Origin: Triatoma infestans
Lineage: Eukaryota; Arthropoda; Insecta; Hemiptera; Reduviidae
Reading direction: 5' to 3'
Length of the DNA: 64,000 bases
NCBI GenBank assembly: GCA_011037195.1
Contig: JAAEAF010003162.1
Location: 61,503 to 125,502 of the forward strand
Shown: in pieces, positions 45,599 through 55,839 of the stretch
Position numbering within the stretch: the stretch's first letter is position 1
Layout of the letters: each line of letters begins with the position of its first letter
Made by a program: the position numbers and the translations under genes
The notes under the pieces: model-generated
Told to the model about the DNA's origin: nothing
Database searches by the model: none
The model's input: the letters and a program-made list of their open reading frames with translations, nothing else

Positions 45599-46089
45599 TA
45601 TCTACAAACATAAATGCCTATCACTTTTATTTGAAATAGTTTCCTGGGAAAATTGATATTTTTGGGCGGTTCTGAGGGAACAATAGCGTTATGCTTTCCT
45701 CTATACACATTGGAAGCATTGATGGTGTTTTTTTTTAGGAATTTCCTCGACAGTGGTTGCAACGATTTTCTTTAAACTTTGAATGCTTGCTGTATAGTTA
45801 GTATAGGTATCACTTTTATTTGAAACATTTTTATAGAAAACCTGATTTTAGAGGGTAATTTTGGAAGGGGGGCGGTGTGTCAGTTTGGTTAAAATTAAAA
45901 TTGCACAAGCTTTCTGAAGTTTGGACATAGAGCGCTCCATATAAGGCTGCTCTCAGGTATACTATTCAAATCTTTACCATCATTTTTATGGCCACTGAAC
46001 ATTAAACATTGTAGCGTTGCAATTCTAAAGAAAATTTCTTGATTAAATTGTATTAATTAGAGTAAGAGAAAGTAAAAAAATTGTATTCC

Positions 46090-46595
46090 ATTTTTTTATA
46101 ATACCACTGGCCAATCATATATCGTAATGGAAAACAATATTTTCAATTGAAAATATAAATAAATACTTTAATGTGCAACAGGCAACATATTATTAGCGAG
46201 GAAACTATTTATTTATTTATTTTTTTTATTCAGATTAACATGAAGATCCTAGCTAGTTAGGTTAGGGATCAGATAGAAACTGCATAATTCACCCATAGGA
46301 ACTTGTACGAGTGTGGAATACAGGAGCTTGTAGTAATTAGATAGTATGAGGTCGGTATGTGTAGTTCACAAGCACACACACAGCCGGCAGAGGTATTGGA
46401 ATGAGGAAGCTGTGTACGCTACTCTCTAGCACAGCACCCTTCTAATGAGATGTTTACATTACGGATTGATCAGTTCCCTGGGGCAAGTTGAAAAACTACG
46501 CTATTCCAGCCAATCACGGACCTTCAGCTATTCTCTTCTACAATTTACAAACTGTGCAGTAACTATATTAACAGATTTACTTTAGTTATCACTGT
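46090..46595. other. Unassigned spacer
   Basis: No repeat or coding domain recognised. (ATTT)n near 46208-46222. Confidence 0.35.
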
Positions 46596-46599
46596 TTCT

Positions 46600-47000
46600 C
46601 TTTTTATTTTCACTTACTCCCGCTCTAGTAAGAGGAAGTATCGAGATCGTGTCAAATTTTGAAATTGATTTTTTTTTTTTTACCAGAAATAAATGTTTCC
46701 TTGAGTATGAAAAAATTTTTTTTGGCGAATGCCTTCTATTTGTGTGTGTACAAAATATACTCACCATACAACCGCTTAAAACTGAAACTTATTATTCCAT
46801 TTAGGTTGCACCATTGAATCTGACACAGAGATTTCAGTCAAAAAAACCATCAACCATAAGTACGACTTTACTGAATATATTTTTTCCTTTTTCACGATTT
46901 TCTCAAAAACGTCATCAAAGATTTTCTCTTAAACTCCGGTATTCTATCTATATACATATTTATAACTTTTTTTTTTTTTGAAGAAACATTTACCCAGATA
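46600..47000 (+). repeat. L-family 5' part
   Basis: 'cttactcccgctctagtaag' forms the 5' hairpin; then 'aaccataagtacgactttac' and 'tttctcaaaaacgtcatcaa'. Cut before a 3' end. Confidence 0.55.
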
Positions 47001-47055
47001 AAAGGATAACCGACTTCCCAAAATATTAGCTGACAAAATTATCACAAAAGATTTA

Positions 47056-47243
47056 TCAGAGATATTTTCTGTCAAACAGTGGGGCAAGCCTATATTATCA
47101 CACTGTTCGACCAAAAAAAAAAAAAAAAAAAAATCCTGAAATTGGGCGAACGCCCAAAACCGGTCGATAAGCATAAAAATGAGCAGGCTAACACGGAAAA
47201 TATCTCTGATGCTTTTTTCAGCTCTGCGAAACCAACCACAATA
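47056..47243 (-). mobile_element. H1 palindromic element, decayed cores (copy F)
   Basis: Flanked by the 12-bp repeat ACAAAAGATTTA (47044-47055, 47244-47255). Right arm has stem II intact but CTGAAAT and AAAA in place of the core boxes. Left arm is largely deleted. An A run replaces the base of stem I. Confidence 0.75.
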
Positions 47244-47255
47244 ACAAAAGATTTA

Positions 47256-47800
47256 TTTTGGTATAAAGTGTTTAAAGATTTGGCTTTAAAATATACAATA
47301 ATTGTAGAATTTCAGGATTATTTTAAGGAAGGGAACAAAATTAGTTTGGACGAACTTGTATTTATTGTAAAGGAAGAATATTTAAAAATAGAATGATGTT
47401 AAGATACCCAGAATTCTCTACCTTTCATTTCTTGTATAAATAACTTAGATTGGACTTTTTGGCAATAATCGCTATGAAGTCCAATATCGCTATATATCGG
47501 ACAATAGCAATCTAATATTGATTCAAACAATAATGAGATTACGAGATGAATTACTATATTTAAACTATAATGTGAGTCGGCCCATTGAGGCACATGAATA
47601 TTCCTTGTGCAATAAGGAATCGGAAGACTCATATTTACTGTGGCTCATATTAAAAGATATTAGACGGAGAATTTCCGGTAGGGATTTGCTTTCACGGACC
47701 GAACTAATAATGTTATTTAATGGTTAGAACTGGGGGGAAATTATAACCAGTATCACCTATCTGCTTTTAAATATAGAAAATATTTGGTGCAGGAATTTAA
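47256..47800 (+). pseudogene. Non-LTR 3' coding relic, jockey-like (weak)
   Basis: QTIMRLRDELLYLNYN, HEYSLCNKESEDSYLL at 47520-47645 resembles the RLR...LN...C-x2-C...H tail of jockey/RTE-type polyproteins. Upstream 47256-47396 is open but unrecognised. Confidence 0.45.
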
Positions 47801-47949
47801 TTTTTAATAAAAAAATAAAAAGTAATATAATATTTTTCTTAATAAACACATTATTATTTTCCCAAAAATATGACTCTTTGGGGAGTTTTAAAGGAAAAGT
47901 TGATGCTACATGGTTTTGAGACAGAGGTATATGTGTATAATCCCACCAC

Positions 47950-48846
47950 TTTAATACTTTCTTTTACTCCTAGTGAAAGAGGAAGTATTGTAAACGTGTC
48001 AAATTTTCGATATCGACTTTTCACCGGAAATATCCGTACTGAGGTCCCCTGAGTCCAAAAAGTGGTTTTTTACAAATGATCTGTGTGTGTGTGTGAACAG
48101 CATAACTCAAAAACGAAAAACCGCAGAAAGTATAAACTTGATATTCCGTTTAGGTATCACCATAGGATCTGATTGTACTGTATGTGTCAAAATTCCTCAA
48201 CCGGAAGTACTACTTTACTAGTTTTTTTTTTTACTTTTTTGCATTTTTCTCAAAAATGGCTCAGACGATTTTCTTCAAACATGTTATATTAACTACACAT
48301 ACGACGAACTACAACTTTTATTTGAAACATTTCTCTGGGAAAATTCATTTAAGGGCACTTTTGGGGAGGGCTGCGGTTAGGTTTTCATCTAAAGTGCTAT
48401 TCCCGTTTATTAGACAATTCTATCATCTAAATAATGTTAATTAGAATTGAATATGTTGTTGAAATTCCGAGTTTGAAAAAAATCGGATAACCGGAAGTGC
48501 GTTTACTTTACCACTTTACTAAATGATTTTTTCACATTTTCGTAATTTTCTCAAAAATGGCTCAGACGATTTCCTTGAAACTTCCTATATAAACTAAACA
48601 TACAGGGATCTACAATTTTATTTAAAACATTTCTCTGGGAAAATTCATTCAAGGGCACTTTTAGGGGAGGGTTAGGGTTATGATTTTTCTCTAAATTGCT
48701 ATCATAGTTTATTATACAATTCTATCATTCAAAGAAAATTAATTAGAAATAAATAGATGGCCCTTTGCTGTTTTCGACGAATTTCATTATTTGATATACA
48801 AACTATAAAATTTGTCAATTTTAGTTTTGAGAACAGGAGTAGAGAA
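47950..48846 (+). mobile_element. L-family copy interrupted near its 3' end
   Basis: 5' 'actttcttttactcctagtg', (GT)n at 48081-48096, two monomers, cut at AGGAGTAGAGAA. The rest (AGGAGTAAGAGAA..., 3' hairpin, CAGA-T) resumes at 52141-52182, beyond a non-LTR insertion. Confidence 0.7.
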
Positions 48847-49133
48847 TTTATTATTAGACCGGGTGCCTGGCGGCATGGGATCTAAGCCTATATGGCTTTT
48901 ATCCCCCCGATGCCCCCATATCGTCCCCTTAAATAGTCTCCCCCAGTAACCTACTGGTCAGTCTGCAATATCCCAGGATATCCTTTAACTCCAACTCGCT
49001 CAAGCAATCCTGCGAGAGTGGTGGCCTCCCAAATACGCTAAACCTAGTACCAGCGAAATGGGGGCACTGACATAGGTAGTAATACACCATTTCCCTGACT
49101 CCGTCATAGCAATTTTGACAAGTGACGTCCTCC

Positions 49134-49760
49134 CTAGGTTAAACAAGTGACTCCCACCAGGGTCCTTAGACCTGCCCTGCTGAGGGACAGGAGGTAAGCC
49201 GAAACTTCCTGCTTGATTCCTTTTATAAATCTTTTAGCTTGGAGGCACCCCTGCGTGTGTCCCCAGCATTTCTCCAAGACTCTCGTCTCCCAAAGTCTAA
49301 TCTGTTTATCGACGAAACCTCTTAGTGACGGCAAGGGCTGGTTCAGGACCTCAAAATGGTAATGATGATCCCTCCCTAACCAACTGATCCGCCCTTTCAT
49401 TGCCCTCTATTCCCGCATGTCCGGGTATCCAATAAAGACGCACCTTACCCCTCCGAGCCAAAGAGTTAAGTATTCTCCTACATTCTCCAACTAGTTTCGA
49501 GCTCCACCATGGCTTGCTCAAGTCCCTCATTGCGGCCTGACTATCAGAGAAAATCCGCACCTCTTTGATCTCTCCCTGCCACTCCCCCACAAGGCGGCAG
49601 CATTCAATAATGCCCACCACCTCGGAATGGAAGACAGTGGCCAAACCACCCAAGGCCACCGAACTCCCTCTATCCAACTCCTGCAACCATGCTCCCGCTT
49701 CTGACAGGCCAGTCCCCACCTGCCTAGAGCCACCTGAATAACAGCGAATAATGCCGTTAC
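49134..49760 (-). pseudogene. RNase H domain of the I/R1-type element
   Basis: YSGGSRQVGTGL at the start, then E in FHSEVVGIIEC, D in IFSDSQAAMRD, WIPGHAGIEGNERADQL with the last D. RNase H removes the RNA strand during reverse transcription. The first catalytic position, usually YTDGS, reads YSGGS: the D is replaced by G. Frame breaks at about 49370 before the C-terminal tail. Confidence 0.8.
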
Positions 49761-49857
49761 CCGCCTCCGTTGGCCTCGTGATGTTATCATCCCCTGTCTG
49801 CCAATACTGATCTCATAATCCCTCTCAAATCCCCATTTCTTACTCGTCTCATCGAGT

Positions 49858-51180
49858 TTAGATAGCAGAAATCGGTTTACTCCCAAATCTCATCTTCGAT
49901 CCTAGTGTGATCCCCCGAAAGGTTCTCACCCATTCTCCCTTACACCTCATTCTGTTCATCGCTTCACCCACCACCATATACTGAACAGGGCTTAGCCCCA
50001 GCAACATCTCCAGTGCCACCGTCGGTGTCGTTCTCATCGCACCAGTAATAACCAGACAGGCGGTGGGCTGCACTCCTTGCAGCTTCTTGCTATTGCTCCC
50101 CACCAAGGAACCAGACCACCATGCCACTGCGGCATAGAGTATCCTTGGCTTCAGCAACTTTTCGTAAATCCAATAGATGCCTCGAAGGTTAACTCCCCAG
50201 GTCTTGCCCACTAGTCTCCTACATTGCCAGAAACTATCTGTCCATTCTCACAAACATGCCCAATGTGAGCCCGTCAATTCAACTTATTGTTGATGAGGAC
50301 CCCTAAATATTTAACCTCGCTACAAATTTTCAGTTCCTTACAGAAGAGCCTAGGTCTCCTAAGCCCTTCCAGTTTCCTCTTCCTAGTGAATAGAACTAAA
50401 TAGCTTTTGTCCGGGTTGACGGACAAGCCATAGTTCCTACACCACTGCGCCACGTAAGACAACGCTGAATGCATCAAGTCACACACCACGCTCAGATGCT
50501 TCCCTGTGATAAAGATTACCCCATCATCAGAGTACATCTGCAGGTAAAATCCCCTACGGTTCATCTCCCAGAGAAGTTCATCGACGATGAGACACCATAG
50601 GTGTGGAGACAAACTCCCTCCTTGGGGAAAGCCCCTACTAGCTTTCACCCTTTTCTCCACAGCTCCCAAACGTGAATAAACAATCCTCGAAGTCAGGAGG
50701 TTAGCTATCCATCTGACCAGGGTCCCATCCACGCCCCTCTCCTCCAATAACACTCTGATTCTATCATGTGCCACGTTGTCGAATGCCCCCTCAATATCGA
50801 AGAAGCATCCCAGCGCGCACTCTTTAGACTTCAACGTATGTTCAATTCTCCCCACCAAATTATGGAGCGCAGTCTCCGTTGATCTTCCCGCCAAATAGGC
50901 ATGCTGATTCCCATGGAAGGTACTCTTTATGTCGCAATCCTCCATTAAGAAAAGATCCACCAACCTCTCTGAGCCCTTCAACATGAAGGACGCCAGGCTG
51001 ATTGGCCTTAGCTTTAGGGTCTAAATAGTCCAACTTCCCCGGTTTGGGAATGAACGCGACCCTACTAACTTTCCAAGCCCGAGGGATATAGCCCCAACTT
51101 AGGCTATCCCTCATTATTCCTAACCATGTGCTGTCGAACATGTTCCAATTTTCTTGAATCAAACCGGGTACAGAGACCAT
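49858..51180 (-). pseudogene. Reverse transcriptase of the I/R1-type element
   Basis: GLIQENWNMFDSTWLGIMRD, VAFIPKPGK (fingers); QHAYLAGRSTETALHNLV; FFDIEGAFDNVAHDRI with the motif A D; SRGFPQGGSLSPHLWCLIVD; MYSDDGVIF as the catalytic box (YSDD in place of YADD); SVNPDKSYLVLF; EVKYLGVLINNKL. The thumb region continues at 50211-49858 in another frame (WIYEKLLKPRILYAAVAWWS). At least three frame changes. It would copy its own RNA at a nicked target. Confidence 0.85.
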
Positions 51181-51224
51181 CCATACCCTGGAATGTTAAT
51201 AGTAATGCCTATTTTTTCAGGCAG

Positions 51225-51409
51225 GCTTAACGTCCAACTACCTAATTATAGGTGTCGTGGACGGGGGCGGAAGCACCTACTTTACTATTAACATTTTTTT
51301 AAAGAGATATAAAATTTTGCAGTTATACGCTGGACTCGAACTGGGTCCTCCCACTTTGTAAGTGGACTTGTAGTCCATGCTCACAACCACTGCACCAACA
51401 CCCGCCCCC
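51225..51409 (-). mobile_element. tRNA-derived SINE, family B
   Basis: Minus strand: GGGGGCGGGTGTTGGTGCAG, A box GGTGCAGTGGTTGTGAGCATGG, B box AGTTCGAGTCC, then an unrelated body with 'aagtaggtgcttccgccccc'. It interrupts the reverse transcriptase between KFKSQG and the GMDG motif. Not related in its body to family A. No clear target duplication. Confidence 0.7.
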
Positions 51410-51944
51410 CCTGTGACTTGAATTTACTAAAAGAAGCGAATACCCAACTCGCCCTCCTCAAAGTAACCACTTTACTGGCCAACTCCTTGCCCCGTGAATC
51501 TGCTCCCTGTACGTCAGGTAAGGGACCCGCGCTCTCTCCAACATACTCCACATTATCCGGTAAATGTCTATCCAGCATCACCTGTAACACCTCATTGTGG
51601 TTATAGGTGATCTGTCCATCAGGCTTCCTAATGCTGTACAATGACATTTCCCCGCTCTTACCTAAAAACCTGAAGACCCGGTTGACCTCCTGTTCCCCCT
51701 CCAGGGTTTCGCAGAAACTCCTCCAAGAATCACTCTTCGTTCTCCGAATCTCGCTTTTGTACTCTTGCTTGGTCTGAATGAACCTTTCCCAGTCCTCCTC
51801 CGCGTTACTCCCCCTAGCCTTCCTCCTAAGTCGCCTCACCTGTCTATTTAGGTCAGTCCACCACTGGACCTTCCTATGCAATACTTCATGCTCAGGGCAT
51901 GAAGTCACAAATGCTCGAACAATCGTGCTAGTGGTCCGATCCAC
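51410..51944 (-). pseudogene. Endonuclease-RT linker of the I/R1-type element
   Basis: WWTDLNRQVRRLRRKARGSN, YKSEIRRTKSDSWRSFCETL, SLYSIRKPDGQITYN, HLPDNVEYVGE: the charged region between endonuclease and reverse transcriptase in this group. Open for about 180 residues; stops where the SINE enters. Confidence 0.8.
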
Positions 51945-52140
51945 TCTCTGATGCCTGGGGTGAATGTGCCCCAGTCAGTTCTTCTCGGATTTCGAAATTT
52001 CTTACCTCACCCATCTCGAGAGGCAGGGTGATTCTAATACCTCTATGATCGGACAGCGATCAGACATCCATCACCTCCCAGCCGGTCGTACAGGACAAAA
52101 ATTGTCTGGAAGCCGCAGTAATGTCTATCACTTCTTCCCT

Positions 52141-52185
52141 AGGAGTAAGAGAAAGTTGTGTGAGTGTTTCACACCAGATTTTTTT
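52141..52185 (+). repeat. L-family 3' end, displaced by the non-LTR insertion
   Basis: AGGAGTAAGAGAAAGTTGTG, hairpin, CAGA-T(12). Partner of 47950-48846. Confidence 0.75.
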
Positions 52186-52189
52186 TTTT

Positions 52190-52795
52190 TTATGGCAAAT
52201 CCATCTAAACGTTTCAAATGGTAATTTTAAAGTTAAAATTTTTTAATGAAATTTTATTAAATTGCAGTGAGAGAAAGTCTTGTTGAATATTCCTACCAGA
52301 TCACAAAGGGGGATACTACGTCATAATTTAAGCAGAAGTGCGCATAAATTGGTGAGTGAAAACGAGTATTTATTGCAACATAATAAAGAACACAAACATA
52401 GAGCAAAAACAACAAAAAACAAAAAAAAAAAACGAGTATATGGCCCAGAAACAGAGACCTAAGGCCCTCCACAGTCTCCGCATGTATACCATAATAGCAA
52501 ATTATAGACTTCTGTAGAAAGGCAAATTCGGAAAGTGAAATTTGGTCAAGAAGTCATGGGCAGAAATTATAACACACAAGAGACATTAAACCTGGGGCAA
52601 TCTATACCAAAAGAAGTCTTCAGGCCATAATTAATATGCAAAGTAATTGCATACAAAATACTAGGCCTACATGTTCGTATTATATTCATATGAATTTAGT
52701 TTTTAAAAACTGGCTGTATGGTGTAAAGTTTTAGCCCACATAAATTAATTTTTCCGCTTTATTAAATTGATCCTTTAATATGATTATAAAAGAAA
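52190..52795. other. Unassigned AT-rich spacer
   Basis: No domain or repeat recognised. Confidence 0.35.
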
Positions 52796-53371
52796 TGTAA
52801 TTACTTTCTCTACTTCTAGTAATCGTATCAAATTTTCGATATCAGCTTTTCACCGGAAATATCCGTTTTGAGGTCCCCTGAGTCCAAAAAAAGTGGTTTT
52901 TAGAAAATGGTTTTCGAAAATGTATGTATGAGAACAGCGTAGCTCAAAAATGAAAAACCGTAGAAAAAGTTGAAACTTGATATTCCGTCTAGGTATCTCC
53001 ATGGGATCTGACAGTACGTTATCTGTCAAAATTCCTCAGACGAAAGTACCACTTTACTAGTTGTTTTTTTTTTACTTTGTTGCGTTTTGGGGGATTTTCT
53101 TAAAAATGGCTCTAACGATTTTCTTGAAACTACCTATATAAACTACATATACAAAGTTGTACAACTTTTATTTAAAACATTTCTCTAGGAAAATTCATTT
53201 ATGGCCATTTTTAGGAGAGATATGGGGTTATGTTTTTCTCTAAAGTGCTATCATAGTTGATTATACAATTCTATCATCCAAACAAAATTAATTATTTGTT
53301 GTGGTGGTTGGTTCCGCAGAGCTGGAAAGCATCAGAGACATTTTCCGTGGTAGCCTGCTTCATTTTGTGGT

Positions 53372-53409
53372 CATCGACCGGTTTCGGGCGTTCGCCCATC
53401 TTCAGGATG
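53372..53409 (-). ncRNA. Hammerhead-ribozyme-like motif, H1-G left arm
   Basis: Minus strand: CATC, CTGAAGA, T, GGGC-GAAC-GCCC, GAAA, ACCGGT/GTC, GATG; identical to the two motifs of copy E. Confidence 0.6.
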
Positions 53410-53939
53410 CGTTTTTCAGACAGTGTGCCAACCAGACTCGTAATGTGGGATGCATAATAAAAAACTTAATTATAAAAAAAAAACATAATTAGGTATACAT
53501 GCTTGCGAGCATGTGAGGGTTGCGTGAAAAAGAGAAAGAATGACTGGAATTTCTTAATTCTTTGGAACTGGAAAACTTAACTTAATTATATAAAAAATCG
53601 TTCAGTTTTAAACGAATGAATGAATTTTAAAATGTTAGTTTAATCGTTGTTTAATTTTATTTAGATTTATTTTGTGTATCTTATTTTTTGTATATTCTTA
53701 ATATTTTGGTTAGTTAATTGTAAAGTAAGTCTCCCTCCAACAACAGAGTTTAAACATTAGACCCCCGCGTCCACTGTAAGAAAAGAATTTGCCCTTTAAC
53801 AACCCAAACACGTGTTTTCCCACCCATCTGGCCACATCCCTTTACCTAGTTTAAGAGTTTAGTATTTTAAACATACACCTCAGTTAGTGTGAAACTAAGT
53901 CTCTGTACGAGTCTGTGTTGGCACACTGTCTGAAAAGCG

Positions 53940-53977
53940 CATCCTGAAGATGGGCGAACGCCCGAAACCGGTCGATG
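53940..53977 (+). ncRNA. Hammerhead-ribozyme-like motif, H1-G right arm
   Basis: Plus strand, same boxes; GTC at 53971-53973, predicted cut after 53973. Confidence 0.6.
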
Positions 53978-54229
53978 ACCACAAAATGAAGCAGGCTACC
54001 ACGGAAAATGTCTCTGAAAATTAATTATTAATAAATAGCTGGCCAAAATTCCAAGTTTTAAGCAATTTAGTAAACCGTTAGTACGCTTTTACTGAACAGT
54101 TTCTATCAGTTTTCGACGAATTTCATTAAATTTGGTACACAAACTATACAAATTTGTCAATTATAATTTTAAGAACTGGAGTAAGAGAAAGTTGTGTGAG
54201 TGTTTCACACCAGATTTTTTTTTTTCTTA

Positions 54230-54800
54230 ATTTCATTGTTTAAAAAGTTATTTCCTTAGAACAAAAAAAAATTCAGTAGAATTGTTTAGAAAACTTAAGT
54301 GTATGAACTCTTTTTTGACATACTGTCTATATTTTTTCGTTAAATAAATAATGAATATTATATATTTAAAATATTGTTTACAACATATTATTATTATTTT
54401 TTATTATTGTTATTATTATTATTATTATTATTATATGAATAATGGAGGAACGGAAATTATAATATCGGAAGTGAAACTATGTCATAACTATAATAAGTTA
54501 GGGATGAGTGCTAGTTTTACAGTTATTGATTGTTCTCAAATACTCTGTTATTTTATAGTTTTTTTTTTTTTTAACAATAACATGTCACTCCGCGTGGTTT
54601 TTATAGTAACTGAAATTACGTATATTTTCCATTAAACAACTATATATATATATACACACATAATATAGTCGACGATTTTTGAGAACTATTAAAACATTAT
54701 CTAGGCGCAGAATAAAAATTATATAATCATAGACATTTTATTAATAAAAGTAATTTTTATAACTAACTAAGCTGAATTATATAAGCGTGGTAATTAAACT
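54230..54800. other. Unassigned AT-rich spacer with (ATT)n
   Basis: (TTA)n/(ATT)n at about 54387-54435 and (TA)n at 54640-54652; nothing else recognised. Confidence 0.4.
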
Positions 54801-54801
54801 T

Positions 54802-55032
54802 AGGGAAGGGTAGTTAGCGTACTGGGCTCCCACGCGGAGGACTCGGGTTCAAGTCCACTGTGTGCTACCCTTAGATTTTTTATCTTCCTAGGAGCCTCTA
54901 CAACTCACTATCCGATGATTGACAGTGTTGTCTTAAGGAGAAAACACTGTCCGGAGGCCGGCAGTGTATTGAGAAGGCTCCGGGCGCCAATGACCATAGA
55001 TGTTGACGCGCCTTAATAAAAAAAGAAAAGAA
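54802..55032 (+). mobile_element. SINE family A, full length (copy 9)
   Basis: GGGAAGGGTAGTTAGCGTAC, B box GGTTCAAGTCC, body, 3' GTTGACGCGCCTTAATAAAA. Confidence 0.85.
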
Positions 55033-55094
55033 ACTTGTTTACCTGAAATGTGACTGACTACATTGTATTTCAACATCTATCAGACTAATTAAAC

Positions 55095-55835
55095 AAAAAA
55101 TCTGATATAATACTCAACACAATTTCCTCTTACTGCAATTCACAAAAATTGTAACTGACAAATTGTATAAAAATTCGTCGGGTTTTTATATGATTAAAAT
55201 GGCGAAAACTGGAAAAAGTATTCAGTAAAACAAAATGCACTATCGGTTTACTAATTTTTTTTTTTTTTGAAACTCGGCATTTTAACATCATATTTAATTT
55301 TAAATTAATATTATTTAAATAATAGAATTGTATAATTAACTGAAATATCACTTTAGAGGAAAACCTAAGCCCACCCCACCCCTTAAGTGAAGTGCCCTTA
55401 AAAGAATTTTCCCAGAGAAATATTTCAAATAAAGTTTTAGATCATTGTATGTAAAGTTAAATATACTAAGTTTAAAGAAAAATCGTTGGAGCCATTTTTG
55501 AGAAAATCGCAAAAAAAATGAAAAAAAAAAAATCCTTCAGTAAAGTGGTGCTTCCGGTTGAGAAAATTTGACAGATAACTTATTGTCCGGATCCCATGGT
55601 GATACCTAAAACAGAATATCAAGTTTAAAGTTTCTGCGTTTTTTCGTTTTTGAGCTTGCTGTTCACATACATACATACATATATATGTATACACAGAGAC
55701 TAGTTTCTAAAAACCACACTTTTTTGGACTCAGGAGACCTCAAAACAAATATTTCCGGTGAAAAACTCGATATGGAAAATTTGACATGATTACAATACTT
55801 TTTCAGAACTAGAAGTAAGAGAAAGTAAAAATTCA
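55095..55835 (-). mobile_element. L-family copy, reverse orientation, one monomer
   Basis: TCTGATATAATACTCAACAC (3' end complement) to 'ggactcaggagacctcaaaa' and AGAAGTAAGAGAAAGTAAAA. Contains a single monomer between the ends, so it is shorter than the full copies. Confidence 0.65.
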
Positions 55836-55839
55836 GGTA

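Larger units (their letters stand above)
43660..46085 (+). repeat. L-family copy split by a TA-flanked element
   Basis: The pieces 43660-43851 and 45599-46085 join in register ('gattttgtttttaacttcta' with 'tctacaaacataaatgccta'). The copy ends with GAGTAAGAGAAAGTAAAA at about 46061. Confidence 0.55.
48847..52140 (-). mobile_element. 5'-truncated I/R1-type non-LTR retrotransposon
   Basis: Inserted in the 3' end of an L copy; flanks AGGAGTAGAGAA (48835-48846) and AGGAGTAAGAGAA (52141-52153) give a ~12-bp target duplication with one indel. The 3' end on the minus strand is (TAA)n-like. Order: end of the endonuclease (ASRQFCPVR, SLSDHR; 51990-52130), linker, reverse transcriptase, RNase H, CCHC-like tail (CYD...YLCQCPHFAGT). 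Several frameshifts and stops: dead copy. A second SINE family interrupts it at 51225-51409. Confidence 0.88.
53295..54016 (+). mobile_element. H1 palindromic element, longest copy, both cores intact (copy G)
   Basis: Flanked by the perfect 11-bp repeat AAAATTAATTA (53284-53294, 54017-54027), inside an L copy whose original sequence contains that string once. Left arm with asymmetric end TTTGTTGTGGTGGTTGGTTC; arms separated by ~470 bp of AT-rich DNA without coding potential (53440-53885); right arm ends AATGTCTCTG. The middle segment is absent from the short copies, except for its last ~50 bp in copy B. Confidence 0.85.
52798..54225 (+). mobile_element. L-family copy hosting an H1 element
   Basis: 5' 'tactttctctacttctagta', two monomers, interruption at 53295-54016, then 'taataaatagctggccaaaa' and 3' end GTAAGAGAAAGTTGTGTGAG, hairpin, CAGA-T(11). 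Confidence 0.7.
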
